A stretch of 64,000 bases of DNA, taken from positions 1,550,001 to 1,614,000 of the forward strand of contig CP016490.1 in assembly GCA_002966495.1 (NCBI GenBank), written 5' to 3'. The translations under genes and the position numbers were made by a program. Under the pieces are notes generated by a model. The model was not told the origin of the DNA. It made no database searches and was given only the letters and a program-made list of their open reading frames with translations. Shown piece by piece: positions 32,991-40,986 of this stretch. The DNA comes from Halomonas sp. GFAJ-1 (GTDB lineage Bacteria; Pseudomonadota; Gammaproteobacteria; Pseudomonadales; Halomonadaceae). How positions within the stretch are numbered: the first letter of the stretch is position 1; every line of letters begins with the position of its first letter.

Positions 32991-34568
32991 ATGAGTGACA
33001 TTCACGCCCATAAGATTCTGATTCTCGACTTCGGCTCCCAGTACACCCAGCTGATCGCCCGTCGGGTTCGCGAAATCGGCGTATTCTCTGAAATCCGCGC
33101 CTTCGACATCACCGAAGAAGAGATTCGCGAATACAACCCCAACGGCATCATCCTGGCCGGTGGCCCGGAATCCGTCACTGAGCTGGATTCCCCCCGCGCC
33201 CCCCAGTGTGTGTTTGAAATGGGCCTGCCGGTATTTGGTATTTGCTACGGCATGCAGACCATGGCTGAGCAGCTTGGCGGTAAGGTAGAAGGCTCTAACC
33301 AGCGTGAGTTTGGCTATGCCCAAATTCAAATCGACGCTGAAACCGCGCTGTTCAAAGACATTAAAGACCACGTGGATGCGGACAGCGGCAAAGGCCTGCT
33401 AGACGTATGGATGAGCCACGGCGATAAGGTAGCCAAAGCCCCCGACACCTTCACCGTGACCGCTTCCACGCCGAGCTGCCCGATTGCTGCCATGGCCTGG
33501 GAAGAGAAGCAGTTTTACGGTGTACAGTTCCACCCGGAAGTGACCCACACCCTGCAAGGCCAGCGCATTCTTGAGCACTTCGTGCTGGATATTTGCGGCG
33601 CCGAGAAGCTGTGGACACCGGCACAAATCATCGAAGACCAAGTAAGCCGTGTGCGCGAGCAAGTGGGCGACCGCCACGTACTGCTGGGCCTCTCCGGTGG
33701 TGTCGATTCTTCTGTTGTGGCCGCGCTGCTGCACAAAGCCATTGGCGACCAGCTGACCTGTGTGTTCGTCGATAACGGCCTGCTGCGCAAAAACGAAGGC
33801 GACCAAGTGATGGAAACCTTCGCCAAGCACATGGGCGTTAAGGTGATCCGCGTAGACGCCGAAGAGCTGTTCCTCGGCAAGCTGAAGGGCGAAAACGACC
33901 CGGAAGCCAAGCGTAAAATCATCGGTAATACGTTCATTGACGTATTCGATGAAGAAGCCAGCAAAATTGAAGGCGTCGATTTCCTGGCCCAGGGCACCAT
34001 CTACCCGGACGTGATTGAATCTGCCGCCTCTAAAACCGGCAAAGCGCACGTAATCAAATCCCACCACAACGTGGGTGGCCTGCCGGAAACCATGAAGCTC
34101 AAGCTGGTCGAGCCGCTGCGCGAACTGTTCAAAGACGAAGTGCGCAAACTCGGCCTAGAGCTCGGCTTGCCCTACGATATGGTTTACCGCCACCCGTTCC
34201 CTGGCCCCGGCCTGGGCGTGCGCATTCTGGGTGAAGTGAAGAAAGAGTACGCCGATATCCTGCGTGATGCCGACGCCATCTTCATCGAAGAACTGCGCGC
34301 CTCCGGTTGGTACGATAAAACCAGCCAAGCCTTCGCCGTGTTCCTACCGGTGAAATCGGTAGGCGTAGTAGGCGACGGCCGCCGCTACGAATGGGTCATC
34401 GCGCTACGCGCAGTAGAAACCATCGACTTCATGACCGCCCGCTGGGCGCACCTGCCCTACGAGCTGCTGGAGAAGGTTTCCAACCGGATTATCAACGAGT
34501 TGGAAGGGGTTTCGCGGGTGACTTATGACGTGAGTAGTAAGCCGCCTGCTACTATTGAGTGGGAGTAG
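32991..34568 (+). CDS. guaA: GMP synthase (glutamine-hydrolysing)
   Basis: A 525-residue enzyme from the ATG at 32991 (MSDIHAHKILILDFGSQYT), converting XMP to GMP with glutamine and ATP. The class I amidotransferase half has the nucleophile in VFGICYGMQ and His/Glu in FHPEVTHT. The ATP-pyrophosphatase P-loop is GLSGGVDSSVV, and the C-terminal dimerisation domain ends PPATIEWE. The open frame extends to 32859 but only the start given fits the family. The last codons form the left half of an island junction, so the present stop TAG is contributed by the island and the ancestral stop was probably TGA. Confidence 0.97.
   Translation: MSDIHAHKILILDFGSQYTQLIARRVREIGVFSEIRAFDITEEEIREYNPNGIILAGGPESVTELDSPRAPQCVFEMGLPVFGICYGMQTMAEQLGGKVEGSNQREFGYAQIQIDAETALFKDIKDHVDADSGKGLLDVWMSHGDKVAKAPDTFTVTASTPSCPIAAMAWEEKQFYGVQFHPEVTHTLQGQRILEHFVLDICGAEKLWTPAQIIEDQVSRVREQVGDRHVLLGLSGGVDSSVVAALLHKAIGDQLTCVFVDNGLLRKNEGDQVMETFAKHMGVKVIRVDAEELFLGKLKGENDPEAKRKIIGNTFIDVFDEEASKIEGVDFLAQGTIYPDVIESAASKTGKAHVIKSHHNVGGLPETMKLKLVEPLRELFKDEVRKLGLELGLPYDMVYRHPFPGPGLGVRILGEVKKEYADILRDADAIFIEELRASGWYDKTSQAFAVFLPVKSVGVVGDGRRYEWVIALRAVETIDFMTARWAHLPYELLEKVSNRIINELEGVSRVTYDVSSKPPATIEWE
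34557..34566. repeat. attL core of the guaA island
   Basis: GAGTGGGAGT, the codons for the last Glu-Trp-Glu of GuaA plus the first stop base. An identical copy at 44611-44620 marks the other island edge. Confidence 0.82.
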
Positions 34569-34607
34569 TGTTTCTTTAGTAAGCCGCTGATTTAATTGAA
34601 TTTAAAA

Positions 34608-34687
34608 GTTACACAAAAGTGGCACGCAAGGAATTCACTCGTTGATTTCCTTGCGTTTTTTTTATAGCGTTGCACAAAATGTCGCAC
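34608..34687. repeat. Putative integrase arm-type repeats, left end
   Basis: GTTACACAAAAGTGGCAC (34608-34625) and GTTGCACAAAATGTCGCAC (34669-34687) share a GTTRCACAAAA core. A third copy, GTTGCACAAAAGTTACAC, is at 44532-44549 near the right edge. Clustering at both ends fits integrase arm sites. Confidence 0.55.
34625..34663 (+). terminator. Island-supplied terminator for guaA
   Basis: CGCAAGGAA (34625-34633) pairs with TTCCTTGCG (34647-34655), followed by a run of eight T. It replaces the original guaA terminator, now at 44661-44697. Confidence 0.85.
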
Positions 34688-34730
34688 AGAACTGTGACTA
34701 CTGCGGACAGTAGTACTTTGAGACTTGGCA

Positions 34731-35969
34731 ATGACTATAAAGAAGAAGAACTTTTCAGAAGACGAAATAAAGATTTTTGACGAAGCCATAATATACAAGC
34801 GAGGCGAATACTGGCATTTTCGCATGTGGCTGGAGAATGAGAAAAAGTATGCTAGGAAAAGCTTGCGTACTCGCAGCCAATCGACTGCTATGGAGAAGGG
34901 GAAAGAGCTCTACTTAGAGTTGTATGCTAATCAAAGAATGGGCAAGACATACTTTTCCCTAACCACGAAAGGTGGCGTAAGCAAGTATCTTGCCCAGCGT
35001 CAGAAAGACGTAGAGAGCAAGTTGATAGTAAGTGGCAGGTTCGTGACTATTAAAACGCATCTCCAGCACTGGCTAGAATTCATAGGTAAAGAAACCAAGC
35101 TTAAAGAACTGTCGCGGACTGATTGCGCAGGATACTTTCATCATAGAATGAAATTGTCAAAGGGTAATGTAAAGCAAGTTACGCTTAAAAACGAGCAGAG
35201 CACAATTAATAGCTGCATGCGCTACTTGTTCAAGCAGCACGACACTCACATTGATTCTTTTGATTTTCCCAAGCTCCCCAAGGTAGACAGAAATAATGAG
35301 GCTGTGAGAAGGGCGACTTTTACAAGCGAAGAATACGATAAGCTTGTTAAGGTAATGAGAGCATACTGCGCCAAGTCTAATAAAAAAATCGACGCTGACG
35401 AACTGATTATGCGACAGCTTGTAAGGCACTATATTTTGATTGCCGCAAATAGCGGATTGAGGGTTGGTGAGCAACGTCAGCTTAGATGGAATGATGTCGA
35501 AATCGATATCGTAAAAAGCCAAGGCATAGAAAAAAAGCTGGCGAAAATCAGAGTTCGTGCAGAGACTAGTAAGGTTAGAACTAGCAGAATTATATATTGC
35601 CGAGGTGGGCAGTACTTTGAGAGGCTGAAAAAAATTGCAGTGCCATTGTCAGCCGACTCGTTGGTGTTTAGTACTGATGGTGAAACAGAAATGAGTAAGC
35701 GTGCATTGCTTTATCACTTCCATAAGATTGTAGAGTTGGCAGATATTGAAGATAAAGAGAACAGAAACCTGGTGCCCTACAGTCTTCGTCATTTTATGAT
35801 AACGCAGCGAATTATGAGTGGGTTGAGCTTCAGGCAGATTGCCGACATGTGTGGTACTAGTGTTGCTCAGATAGAGAAGACATACTATCATCTGAACGAT
35901 GAGATTCGGTTAACAAATGCGTTAGCAGACTATCGCAGAAATGAAGATGGCACCATTGTGACGATTTAG
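34731..35969 (+). CDS. Tyrosine-type site-specific integrase of the guaA island
   Basis: A 412-residue integrase from the ATG at 34731; a TTG two codons earlier is possible. An N-terminal arm-binding and SAM-like core-binding region (~85-185) precedes the catalytic domain. It shows Arg in NSGLRVGEQRQL, the LRH box in PYSLRHFMIT, and the tyrosine in EKTYYHLND. The usual GH before the tyrosine is replaced by CGTS, a variant common in gammaproteobacterial island integrases. Position and orientation at the attL edge mark it as the enzyme for guaA integration. Confidence 0.92.
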   Translation: MTIKKKNFSEDEIKIFDEAIIYKRGEYWHFRMWLENEKKYARKSLRTRSQSTAMEKGKELYLELYANQRMGKTYFSLTTKGGVSKYLAQRQKDVESKLIVSGRFVTIKTHLQHWLEFIGKETKLKELSRTDCAGYFHHRMKLSKGNVKQVTLKNEQSTINSCMRYLFKQHDTHIDSFDFPKLPKVDRNNEAVRRATFTSEEYDKLVKVMRAYCAKSNKKIDADELIMRQLVRHYILIAANSGLRVGEQRQLRWNDVEIDIVKSQGIEKKLAKIRVRAETSKVRTSRIIYCRGGQYFERLKKIAVPLSADSLVFSTDGETEMSKRALLYHFHKIVELADIEDKENRNLVPYSLRHFMITQRIMSGLSFRQIADMCGTSVAQIEKTYYHLNDEIRLTNALADYRRNEDGTIVTI

Positions 35970-35981
35970 GAGTTAATAAAA

Positions 35982-36368
35982 ATGTCAAGTTATCTTATAA
36001 AGGAATTATGGAGAAATAGTCTTGCTTTTTATGACGCGTATGAGAGGCTCGTTGACGGAGTTAAACTCATTGCTCGCCGAGAGGAGTTTAACGACTTCAC
36101 CAAAATAGAAATTGAGTTTCCGGATTCATCTGAGCTCCCAAGTGATGAGGATGATTTAGAACTAAATGATTACAAGTTCCATATAATTTCGATTGAAGGC
36201 GATATGGATGTTTATTGGGACATTGACGGTGATATAGACGAAGACAAAAAAGGGGAATTGCTGGAAGAGGTTGAAGAAGATGATAACGAGGACGAAAAGT
36301 GGATTCTTATTAAAGACAGCCACGAAGCTATTCTCCACAATGGTTATGTAATATTAGAAAAACTGTGA
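35982..36368 (+). CDS. Highly acidic hypothetical protein next to the integrase
   Basis: A 128-residue protein starting 12 nt after the integrase stop, with a TAGGAG site, so co-transcribed with it. The C-terminal half is dominated by Asp and Glu (for example DIDGDIDEDKKGELLEEVEE), with only short hydrophobic strands. I do not recognise a family. Its placement could suit an excision or regulatory factor, and its charge could suit a DNA mimic, but neither is shown. Confidence 0.6.
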   Translation: MSSYLIKELWRNSLAFYDAYERLVDGVKLIARREEFNDFTKIEIEFPDSSELPSDEDDLELNDYKFHIISIEGDMDVYWDIDGDIDEDKKGELLEEVEEDDNEDEKWILIKDSHEAILHNGYVILEKL

Positions 36369-36370
36369 GT

Positions 36371-36952
36371 TTATATAGATTCAATAGCCTTACGAAGCAT
36401 GTCATCGTTCACATCTATGTAGCGTTGGGTGGTTTGTATACTCTGATGTCCTGCCAGCTCAGCAAGCACCCTAACGCTTACCCCCTTGCCAGCTAGCTCC
36501 GTAATGAACGTGCGGCGTCCGCTGTGACTAGTAGCGCCCTCGATGCCGGCACGTGCGTACAAGCGCTGTAGGAGCTGCGTAGCAGTGTTTGCCGTGAACC
36601 GCTGGCTCTTTTGCGTGTTGAACAGATAAACGCTGCGAGCGGGCTTCGTTGAGCGCTGTACGTAGTTCTGTAGCTCCTTCCGCATGCGAGAAGGCACGTA
36701 CACGACGCGAGCGCGCTTGCCCTTCGTCTGTGACGCTGTCAAACGTATCTCTGAGCGAATGCTGCCGTCCTCGCTTACGACGTCGCTCACCCGCAAACTG
36801 GCAACCTCACCAACGCGCATCCCACACCAGTGCGTGAGCAGCAGCATTGCCCTGTTCCGCTCACTGTAGCGTTCGCAAGCGTCAATGTACTGGAGCACGC
36901 GCTTTAGCTCCGTTTTGCTGAGCGTCTTTGCCTGCGCCATACCTTCCTCCAC
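36371..36952 (-). CDS. Short tyrosine recombinase (catalytic domain only)
   Basis: A 193-residue XerD-like protein without an arm-binding domain. The catalytic set appears complete: Arg in CGMRVGEVASL, Lys region TKGKRARVVYV, HSGRRTFI, GHQSIQTTQRYIDV with the nucleophile Tyr. Its codon use looks GC-richer than its island neighbours, suggesting a separate origin. It is convergent with the acidic protein gene (2 nt apart). It may act on a different site, such as a resolution or cassette site, but no target repeat was identified. Confidence 0.8.
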   Translation of the reverse strand: MEEGMAQAKTLSKTELKRVLQYIDACERYSERNRAMLLLTHWCGMRVGEVASLRVSDVVSEDGSIRSEIRLTASQTKGKRARVVYVPSRMRKELQNYVQRSTKPARSVYLFNTQKSQRFTANTATQLLQRLYARAGIEGATSHSGRRTFITELAGKGVSVRVLAELAGHQSIQTTQRYIDVNDDMLRKAIESI

Positions 36953-37605
36953 AAAATGTACATTTATCGTTCAATAAGTATATTTTCTGACGTTTTAATT
37001 GAGCAAGCTATATAGCTGTACTTTTCTCTTTATTGATTTCAGTGGTTTATGCGGTAATGTAAGGTATTATGTATTTTCTTACATTTGTGATTTGGCTGTT
37101 GTGTCACTGCTACGCAGTTCCTCAAGCGCATGCTGCATTTGCTTCGAAACAGCTCCGCTGTCTCTCACAAATGAATCAGCGCTCTTTTTGTTTTATTAAC
37201 TCGGGGGCTTTCTGTAGATTCTGAAGTCATAGTGAGGCTTTGCGCCTCACTAGTGACAATGGACTTTCTGTGAGTTCCTCTGTCAGTGTTTGCACACAAC
37301 CAGCTAGGCTGGTGTTGGTGGGGTTACGCTGTTACCTTTACGTGTGGTGAGTTGTTCGCAACGCAATGCTGAAGCAGACAAACACTTTCCACTTCAACAC
37401 ATACAAGGTACTGACTAAGTCAGCCTCCTATCTTGTTCCTCTTCTGCTGAAATTGCCTCTGATTAAGCAAAGTGGGCGGCAAGTTCTGTCGGCAACAGCA
37501 TAGCTGGCAGACTCAATGCCTTTGAATGGAGCCCTTGTTCAGATAAATACTTGCAATGGGTGGTTGCATAGTATCTTTAGTTATTTATCAACGGGAGGTA
37601 ATTAA
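36953..37605. other. Gene-free, hairpin-rich stretch of the island
   Basis: About 650 bases with no convincing gene. Visible structures are TAGTGAGGC/GCCTCACTA (37230-37252, 5-nt loop), ACCAGC/GCTGGT (37299-37312), and a long-range repeat between 37081-37090 and about 37167-37176 (TTACATTTGTGA with TCACAAATGA). It could encode a structured RNA or hold replication or transfer sites. Confidence 0.4.
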
Positions 37606-37929
37606 GTGTCAAAAAAGATTCTAGGTGATGTATTTTTACTCTTGCGTGGAATGGGGGTGGTTTCGAGTGAGAGTGAGTTTTGTATGGACTGGCTAGGACG
37701 TAGTGAGTGCTATCTCAGGACGTTAAGATTCAAGGGGAGTGAGCCCAGTATTGCTACACTTGCTATATGCGCTAGCAAGCTTCAGCACTATGCAGGCTTG
37801 ATAGAGAGTTTAGTCGAGTACAAGGCTGAGTCAGAACGGTTCTATGAACTGAGTGAGCTGTGCCACAAAGAAATTAACTTGAAGAGCAAATCCTTATGGT
37901 GCTCTTCTGAAATTGGTTCTACAGCCTAA
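37606..37929 (+). CDS. DUF6626-like hypothetical protein
   Basis: A 107-residue protein with a GTG start behind GGGAGGT. The N-terminus, with LLRGMGVVSSESEFCMDWLGRS, looks like a helix-turn-helix-sized helical domain, and the pattern resembles DUF6626 proteins found in proteobacterial islands. The C-terminal half is a charged helix. No function is known. It lies just upstream of the IS3 element, and the family call is from memory of the pattern only. Confidence 0.6.
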   Translation: MSKKILGDVFLLLRGMGVVSSESEFCMDWLGRSECYLRTLRFKGSEPSIATLAICASKLQHYAGLIESLVEYKAESERFYELSELCHKEINLKSKSLWCSSEIGSTA

Positions 37930-38012
37930 TGAATTTTCATTTTACAAAAAATTGTGGTGGAGTACTTACAGAATCTGCCTGGTGATTATAGCTCTGAATC
38001 GCCCCGGATATT

Positions 38013-38840
38013 CTAGACACCCGTTAGGCTCTTAAAGTAACGCCTTTCATACTCAACCGGTGACAAGTTATCACTTGTGCCGTGTCGGCGCTTTGGGTTG
38101 TAAAACATTTCAATATAATTGAACACGTCACATCTAGCTGCTTCGCGTGTTGAATAAATCTGTCGCTTGATTCGCTCTCGCTTTAGAAGTTGAAAGAAGC
38201 TTTCAGCAACGGCGTTGTCATGACAGTTACCACGTCGGCTCATGCTGCCTACCAAGTGATTCGCTTTCAGAAAGCTTTGCCAGTCTCCACTGCTAAACTG
38301 GCTTCCTTGATCCGAATGCACCATCACCGTTCCTTGTGGCTTGCGTCGCCAGACTGCTGATAACAAAGCATCCAGTACCAACTCCGTAGTCATGCGAGAC
38401 TTCATCGACCAGCCAACCACTTGACGAGAAAACAGGTCGATAACTACCGCTAAGTAAAGCCAGCCTTCATAAGTGCGGATGTACGTGATGTCCGTCACCC
38501 AAGTAACATTTGGCGCTGTTACTTCAAACTGACGGTCTAAATGGTTAGGGGATACAACAGCCGGTTTTCCACCGCCATAGCCGCCAGGGCGTCGTCGATA
38601 GCCTGTCTGAGAACGTAAACCTTCCCTACTCATAAGACGCGCCACACGGTGCTTCCCGCAAGCTTCGCCAGCTTCACGCAAGTCCTGGTAGACCTTGCGA
38701 TAGCCATATACACCGCCGCTTTCAAGCCAGGAGTGCTTGATCAATCCCAGCAAGCGCTCATCTTCTCGCGCTCGATTAGAGAGCGCTTTTTTACACCATG
38801 CGTAGTAACCGCTGGGGTGCACTGCCATCATCTGACACAA
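38013..38840 (-). CDS. IS3-family transposase OrfB (DDE catalytic part)
   Basis: A 275-residue integrase-core protein. HTH_21-type VYGYRKVYQDL is followed by the rve domain with the catalytic triad: Asp in WVTDITYIRT, Asp in VMVHSDQGSQFSS, and Glu in HDNAVAESFFQLLK. The closing FYNPKRRHGTSDNLSPVEYE is typical. It is normally made as an OrfAB fusion by frameshifting rather than from its own start. It appears intact. Confidence 0.92.
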   Translation of the reverse strand: MCQMMAVHPSGYYAWCKKALSNRAREDERLLGLIKHSWLESGGVYGYRKVYQDLREAGEACGKHRVARLMSREGLRSQTGYRRRPGGYGGGKPAVVSPNHLDRQFEVTAPNVTWVTDITYIRTYEGWLYLAVVIDLFSRQVVGWSMKSRMTTELVLDALLSAVWRRKPQGTVMVHSDQGSQFSSGDWQSFLKANHLVGSMSRRGNCHDNAVAESFFQLLKRERIKRQIYSTREAARCDVFNYIEMFYNPKRRHGTSDNLSPVEYERRYFKSLTGV

Positions 38841-38887
38841 GCGACGTACCGAATATTGGCTCGCATAATTTTGAATAAACGCGTACC

Positions 38888-39166
38888 TCAGTCGGACTCC
38901 CTGGCGAAGTACGCGGTGGCCTTTTTTAATATGTCTCGCTCTTCTGATACGCGTTTGAGCTCGGCCTTCAAACGACGGTTTTCAGCTTGGAGATCATCAT
39001 CTTCTTGCCGTTGTTCTACCGGCTTATCGTAGCGCTTGATCCAGATGTACAGGCTGTGACCTGACACGCCTAGCCGCTCAGCGACCTCGGCCACGCGATG
39101 GCCGCGCTCTACCACCTGCTTGACGGCTTCGATTTTGAATTCTTCAGTGTAGCGGGGATAGCTCAT
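38888..39166 (-). CDS. IS3-family transposase OrfA
   Basis: A 92-residue HTH protein (YTEEFKIEAVKQVVERGHRV, VAERLGVSGHSLYIWIKRY) ending in a leucine-zipper-like coiled coil (LQAENRRLKAELKRVSEERD). It binds the IS ends. An AAAAAAG slippery heptamer on the minus strand at 38927-38921 lies 33 nt before its stop, where -1 frameshifting would yield the OrfAB transposase. The start has AGGAGGAACC upstream. Confidence 0.9.
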   Translation of the reverse strand: MSYPRYTEEFKIEAVKQVVERGHRVAEVAERLGVSGHSLYIWIKRYDKPVEQRQEDDDLQAENRRLKAELKRVSEERDILKKATAYFARESD

Positions 39167-39313
39167 GGTTCCTCCTAGATACCTTTAGTATAAGGCCTGG
39201 AGGTGTCTACGAAACCTGGGGCGATTCAATGATAGGAATCTACGCTATTTCATTAGGGCTAACTGTGAGTAGCTATCTTGTGGCGAGTATGTTGCCGAGA
39301 GACTATGCAAAGA

Positions 39314-39339
39314 AGCGAAGCCGTTAAACCGGCTTCGCT
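39314..39339 (-). terminator. Terminator of the AAA ATPase operon
   Basis: AGCGAAGCCG (39314-39323) pairs with CGGCTTCGCT (39330-39339), just past the minus-strand stop and followed on that strand by TCTTTG. Confidence 0.75.
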
Positions 39340-39344
39340 CAAGC

Positions 39345-40034
39345 TTACTTAACGATGCGGATATTATTTTTTATTGGCTTCTTGGCTACAGTCGTGTTAT
39401 TTATTGCATATGAAACTTTCATTAGGATGTCTCGCCAAGTCCCATCGCTATGCTCTATGCACTCATCGATAACACCGTCTTCCATCGTAACGACGCCGTT
39501 GGAGTTTAATATGTCTATGATTCGAGATTTTATACGCTCCTTTTTAGCAGCGTTAAAGTTAATCTGTATGCACCTATCTAGCAGTCCCCTGTCTAACTTT
39601 TGAAGATAGTTTGTTGTCAGCACGCATATAACATCTGAATTGTTTAAAAAAGCTTTTAAAGCCCTTTGTGCCGGTTCGGTTAGGTTGTCAGCTTCATCAA
39701 ATATGAAATAGTGGTATCCACTCGCGTTGAAAGAAACAAAAGAGCGCTGGTTGTTGCATCTTTTAATTATGACGTCTATTGACTCGCTCTTGTTGCAGCT
39801 AATGAATAGCGGTTCGGCAACCATTTGTTGAGAAGTTAAAGCTAGTTCAAAGTCTTGGCAAAACAAGCCTGCGCATGTTGTTTTCCCTGTCCCATAGCTT
39901 CCATATAGGCATAGTGCAGTTTTTCCAAATCTAGGGAATGGGATTCGTTGATGAATAATATCATTCACTATTGTCTCTGATTGACTGTCGGAGAAAACAA
40001 TGTCGTGGATGTTAGTCGGTGTTGTGTTTTTCAT
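39345..40034 (-). CDS. AAA ATPase, clamp-loader-like
   Basis: A 229-residue single AAA+ domain with Walker A GSYGTGKTT (45-53), Walker B YFIFDEAD (109-116), sensor-1 VLTTNY and an arginine-finger-like RGLLDRC. The order and the short lid resemble the small clamp-loader subunits (DnaX/RFC-like) that remodel a ring on DNA. It follows the 277-residue unknown gene by 14 nt, so they probably work together. Within an island lacking a polymerase or clamp, the role is unclear: element replication or defence are both possible. Confidence 0.8.
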   Translation of the reverse strand: MKNTTPTNIHDIVFSDSQSETIVNDIIHQRIPFPRFGKTALCLYGSYGTGKTTCAGLFCQDFELALTSQQMVAEPLFISCNKSESIDVIIKRCNNQRSFVSFNASGYHYFIFDEADNLTEPAQRALKAFLNNSDVICVLTTNYLQKLDRGLLDRCIQINFNAAKKERIKSRIIDILNSNGVVTMEDGVIDECIEHSDGTWRDILMKVSYAINNTTVAKKPIKNNIRIVK

Positions 40035-40048
40035 TTTATTTTCCTTCG

Positions 40049-40882
40049 TTATGCTGCGGTATGGGTTTTAACGTTGGCTTCATGTTTGCTTTTTACATCG
40101 CCAATATTAACAAGTGCTGATGCTTTGTCTGCTGCTGCTTTCTCGGCATTATTTTTATCTTCGGCTTCCTTGGTTCTTTTCCTGTGATTGCTATACAGAT
40201 TTGCTAAGGCACCGTTTATTACAGTTGTGCTTCCGACTGTGTCCGAGGCGCTTTCGGAGTCATAAACAACGTGCTTTATTTCCAGCTCGCCACTTGCCGA
40301 CATGATGCCCAACAAGCAAACCGCGTGGTTTTTGCTGATAGTCGCCTTGGCTTTTAATTCATCGCATGTAACACTGGCAATAGTTGTAGCTTCCTGAAGT
40401 AGAGCTTTTCCTGCCTCTGCTCTTTGTCCAGGTGTTTTACTTGACTTGGTGAGCGAAGCTCTAACCTCTTCAATTCCGCCATACTTTCTAATGAAGTCAG
40501 GGATGTCATCGGCTACCTGTACGTCTGGTGATTGAGAAGCTGCGATTAATACTCTTGAATATGAACTGACACGCTTGCTGTCTACACCGGCATCACTAAA
40601 AACAAGCTTAGTGATGAGTTGTATAAAGTTTAGGTTTTTGCCGATTCGTAAGTTTTTAGATTGGCACTGCTCCATTAGCCACTTACGCTTTAGGGAGTCA
40701 GCTTTTGAATTTCCTTTAGTTCCTTCGTACAGCTCGAAGACTTTTACAAGCAAAGCATACAGGCTGTCATTTGCTGACTTATAGACAGTTGATTCCCAGT
40801 GCTGCCTTTCGCTTATTGTCGTGTTAACACGATTTTTGAAAGTCTCAAGGGTGTGTTGAATTAGCTTTTCTGAATCTTTCAT
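40049..40882 (-). CDS. Unknown island protein co-transcribed with the AAA ATPase
   Basis: A 277-residue protein from the ATG at 40882, which has a GAGGT site 8 nt upstream; the frame is open to 40978 but without support. It is mainly helical: an N-terminal region (~1-130), a middle part with IPDFIRKYGGIEEVRASL, and a C-terminal Lys/Glu/Ala-rich coiled coil (RKRTKEAEDKNNAEKAAADK). I do not recognise the family. Gene order suggests it is the working partner of the ATPase. Confidence 0.65.
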   Translation of the reverse strand: MKDSEKLIQHTLETFKNRVNTTISERQHWESTVYKSANDSLYALLVKVFELYEGTKGNSKADSLKRKWLMEQCQSKNLRIGKNLNFIQLITKLVFSDAGVDSKRVSSYSRVLIAASQSPDVQVADDIPDFIRKYGGIEEVRASLTKSSKTPGQRAEAGKALLQEATTIASVTCDELKAKATISKNHAVCLLGIMSASGELEIKHVVYDSESASDTVGSTTVINGALANLYSNHRKRTKEAEDKNNAEKAAADKASALVNIGDVKSKHEANVKTHTAA

Positions 40883-40986
40883 GGTGTCTACCTCGTGTGT
40901 GGTTGGTTGAATCGCTCTCAGCAAGCGATATGTACAGTCTACGGTAGGTGCGCTAATCTCGATTCCAACTAGGATCACTACTTTTG

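Larger units (their letters stand above)
37995..39228 (-). mobile_element. IS3-family insertion sequence
   Basis: A 1234-bp element with imperfect inverted repeats starting TGAATCGCCCC (37995 rightwards; 39228 leftwards), sharing also the TAGACACC block. Two overlapping-frame transposase ORFs lie inside. No clear 3-4-bp target duplication flanks it (left GCTC, right ATGA), so it may have moved by recombination, or one end may differ slightly from my assignment. Confidence 0.82.

Noticed and set aside
33399..34067. A 222-codon minus-strand ORF inside guaA
   Set aside because: It is a shadow frame of the highly conserved guaA gene, with no independent start signal or family motif.
34557..34600. 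tRNA or tmRNA gene as island attachment site
   Set aside because: No cloverleaf-like sequence is present; the direct repeat is the end of guaA itself.
37081..37176. Inverted repeat that could suggest a retron msr-msd
   Set aside because: No reverse transcriptase is encoded anywhere in the island, so a retron is not supported.
36999..37199. A 66-codon ORF in the island's gene-free stretch
   Set aside because: No ribosome site, an unusual Cys/Phe-rich composition and no recognisable motif.
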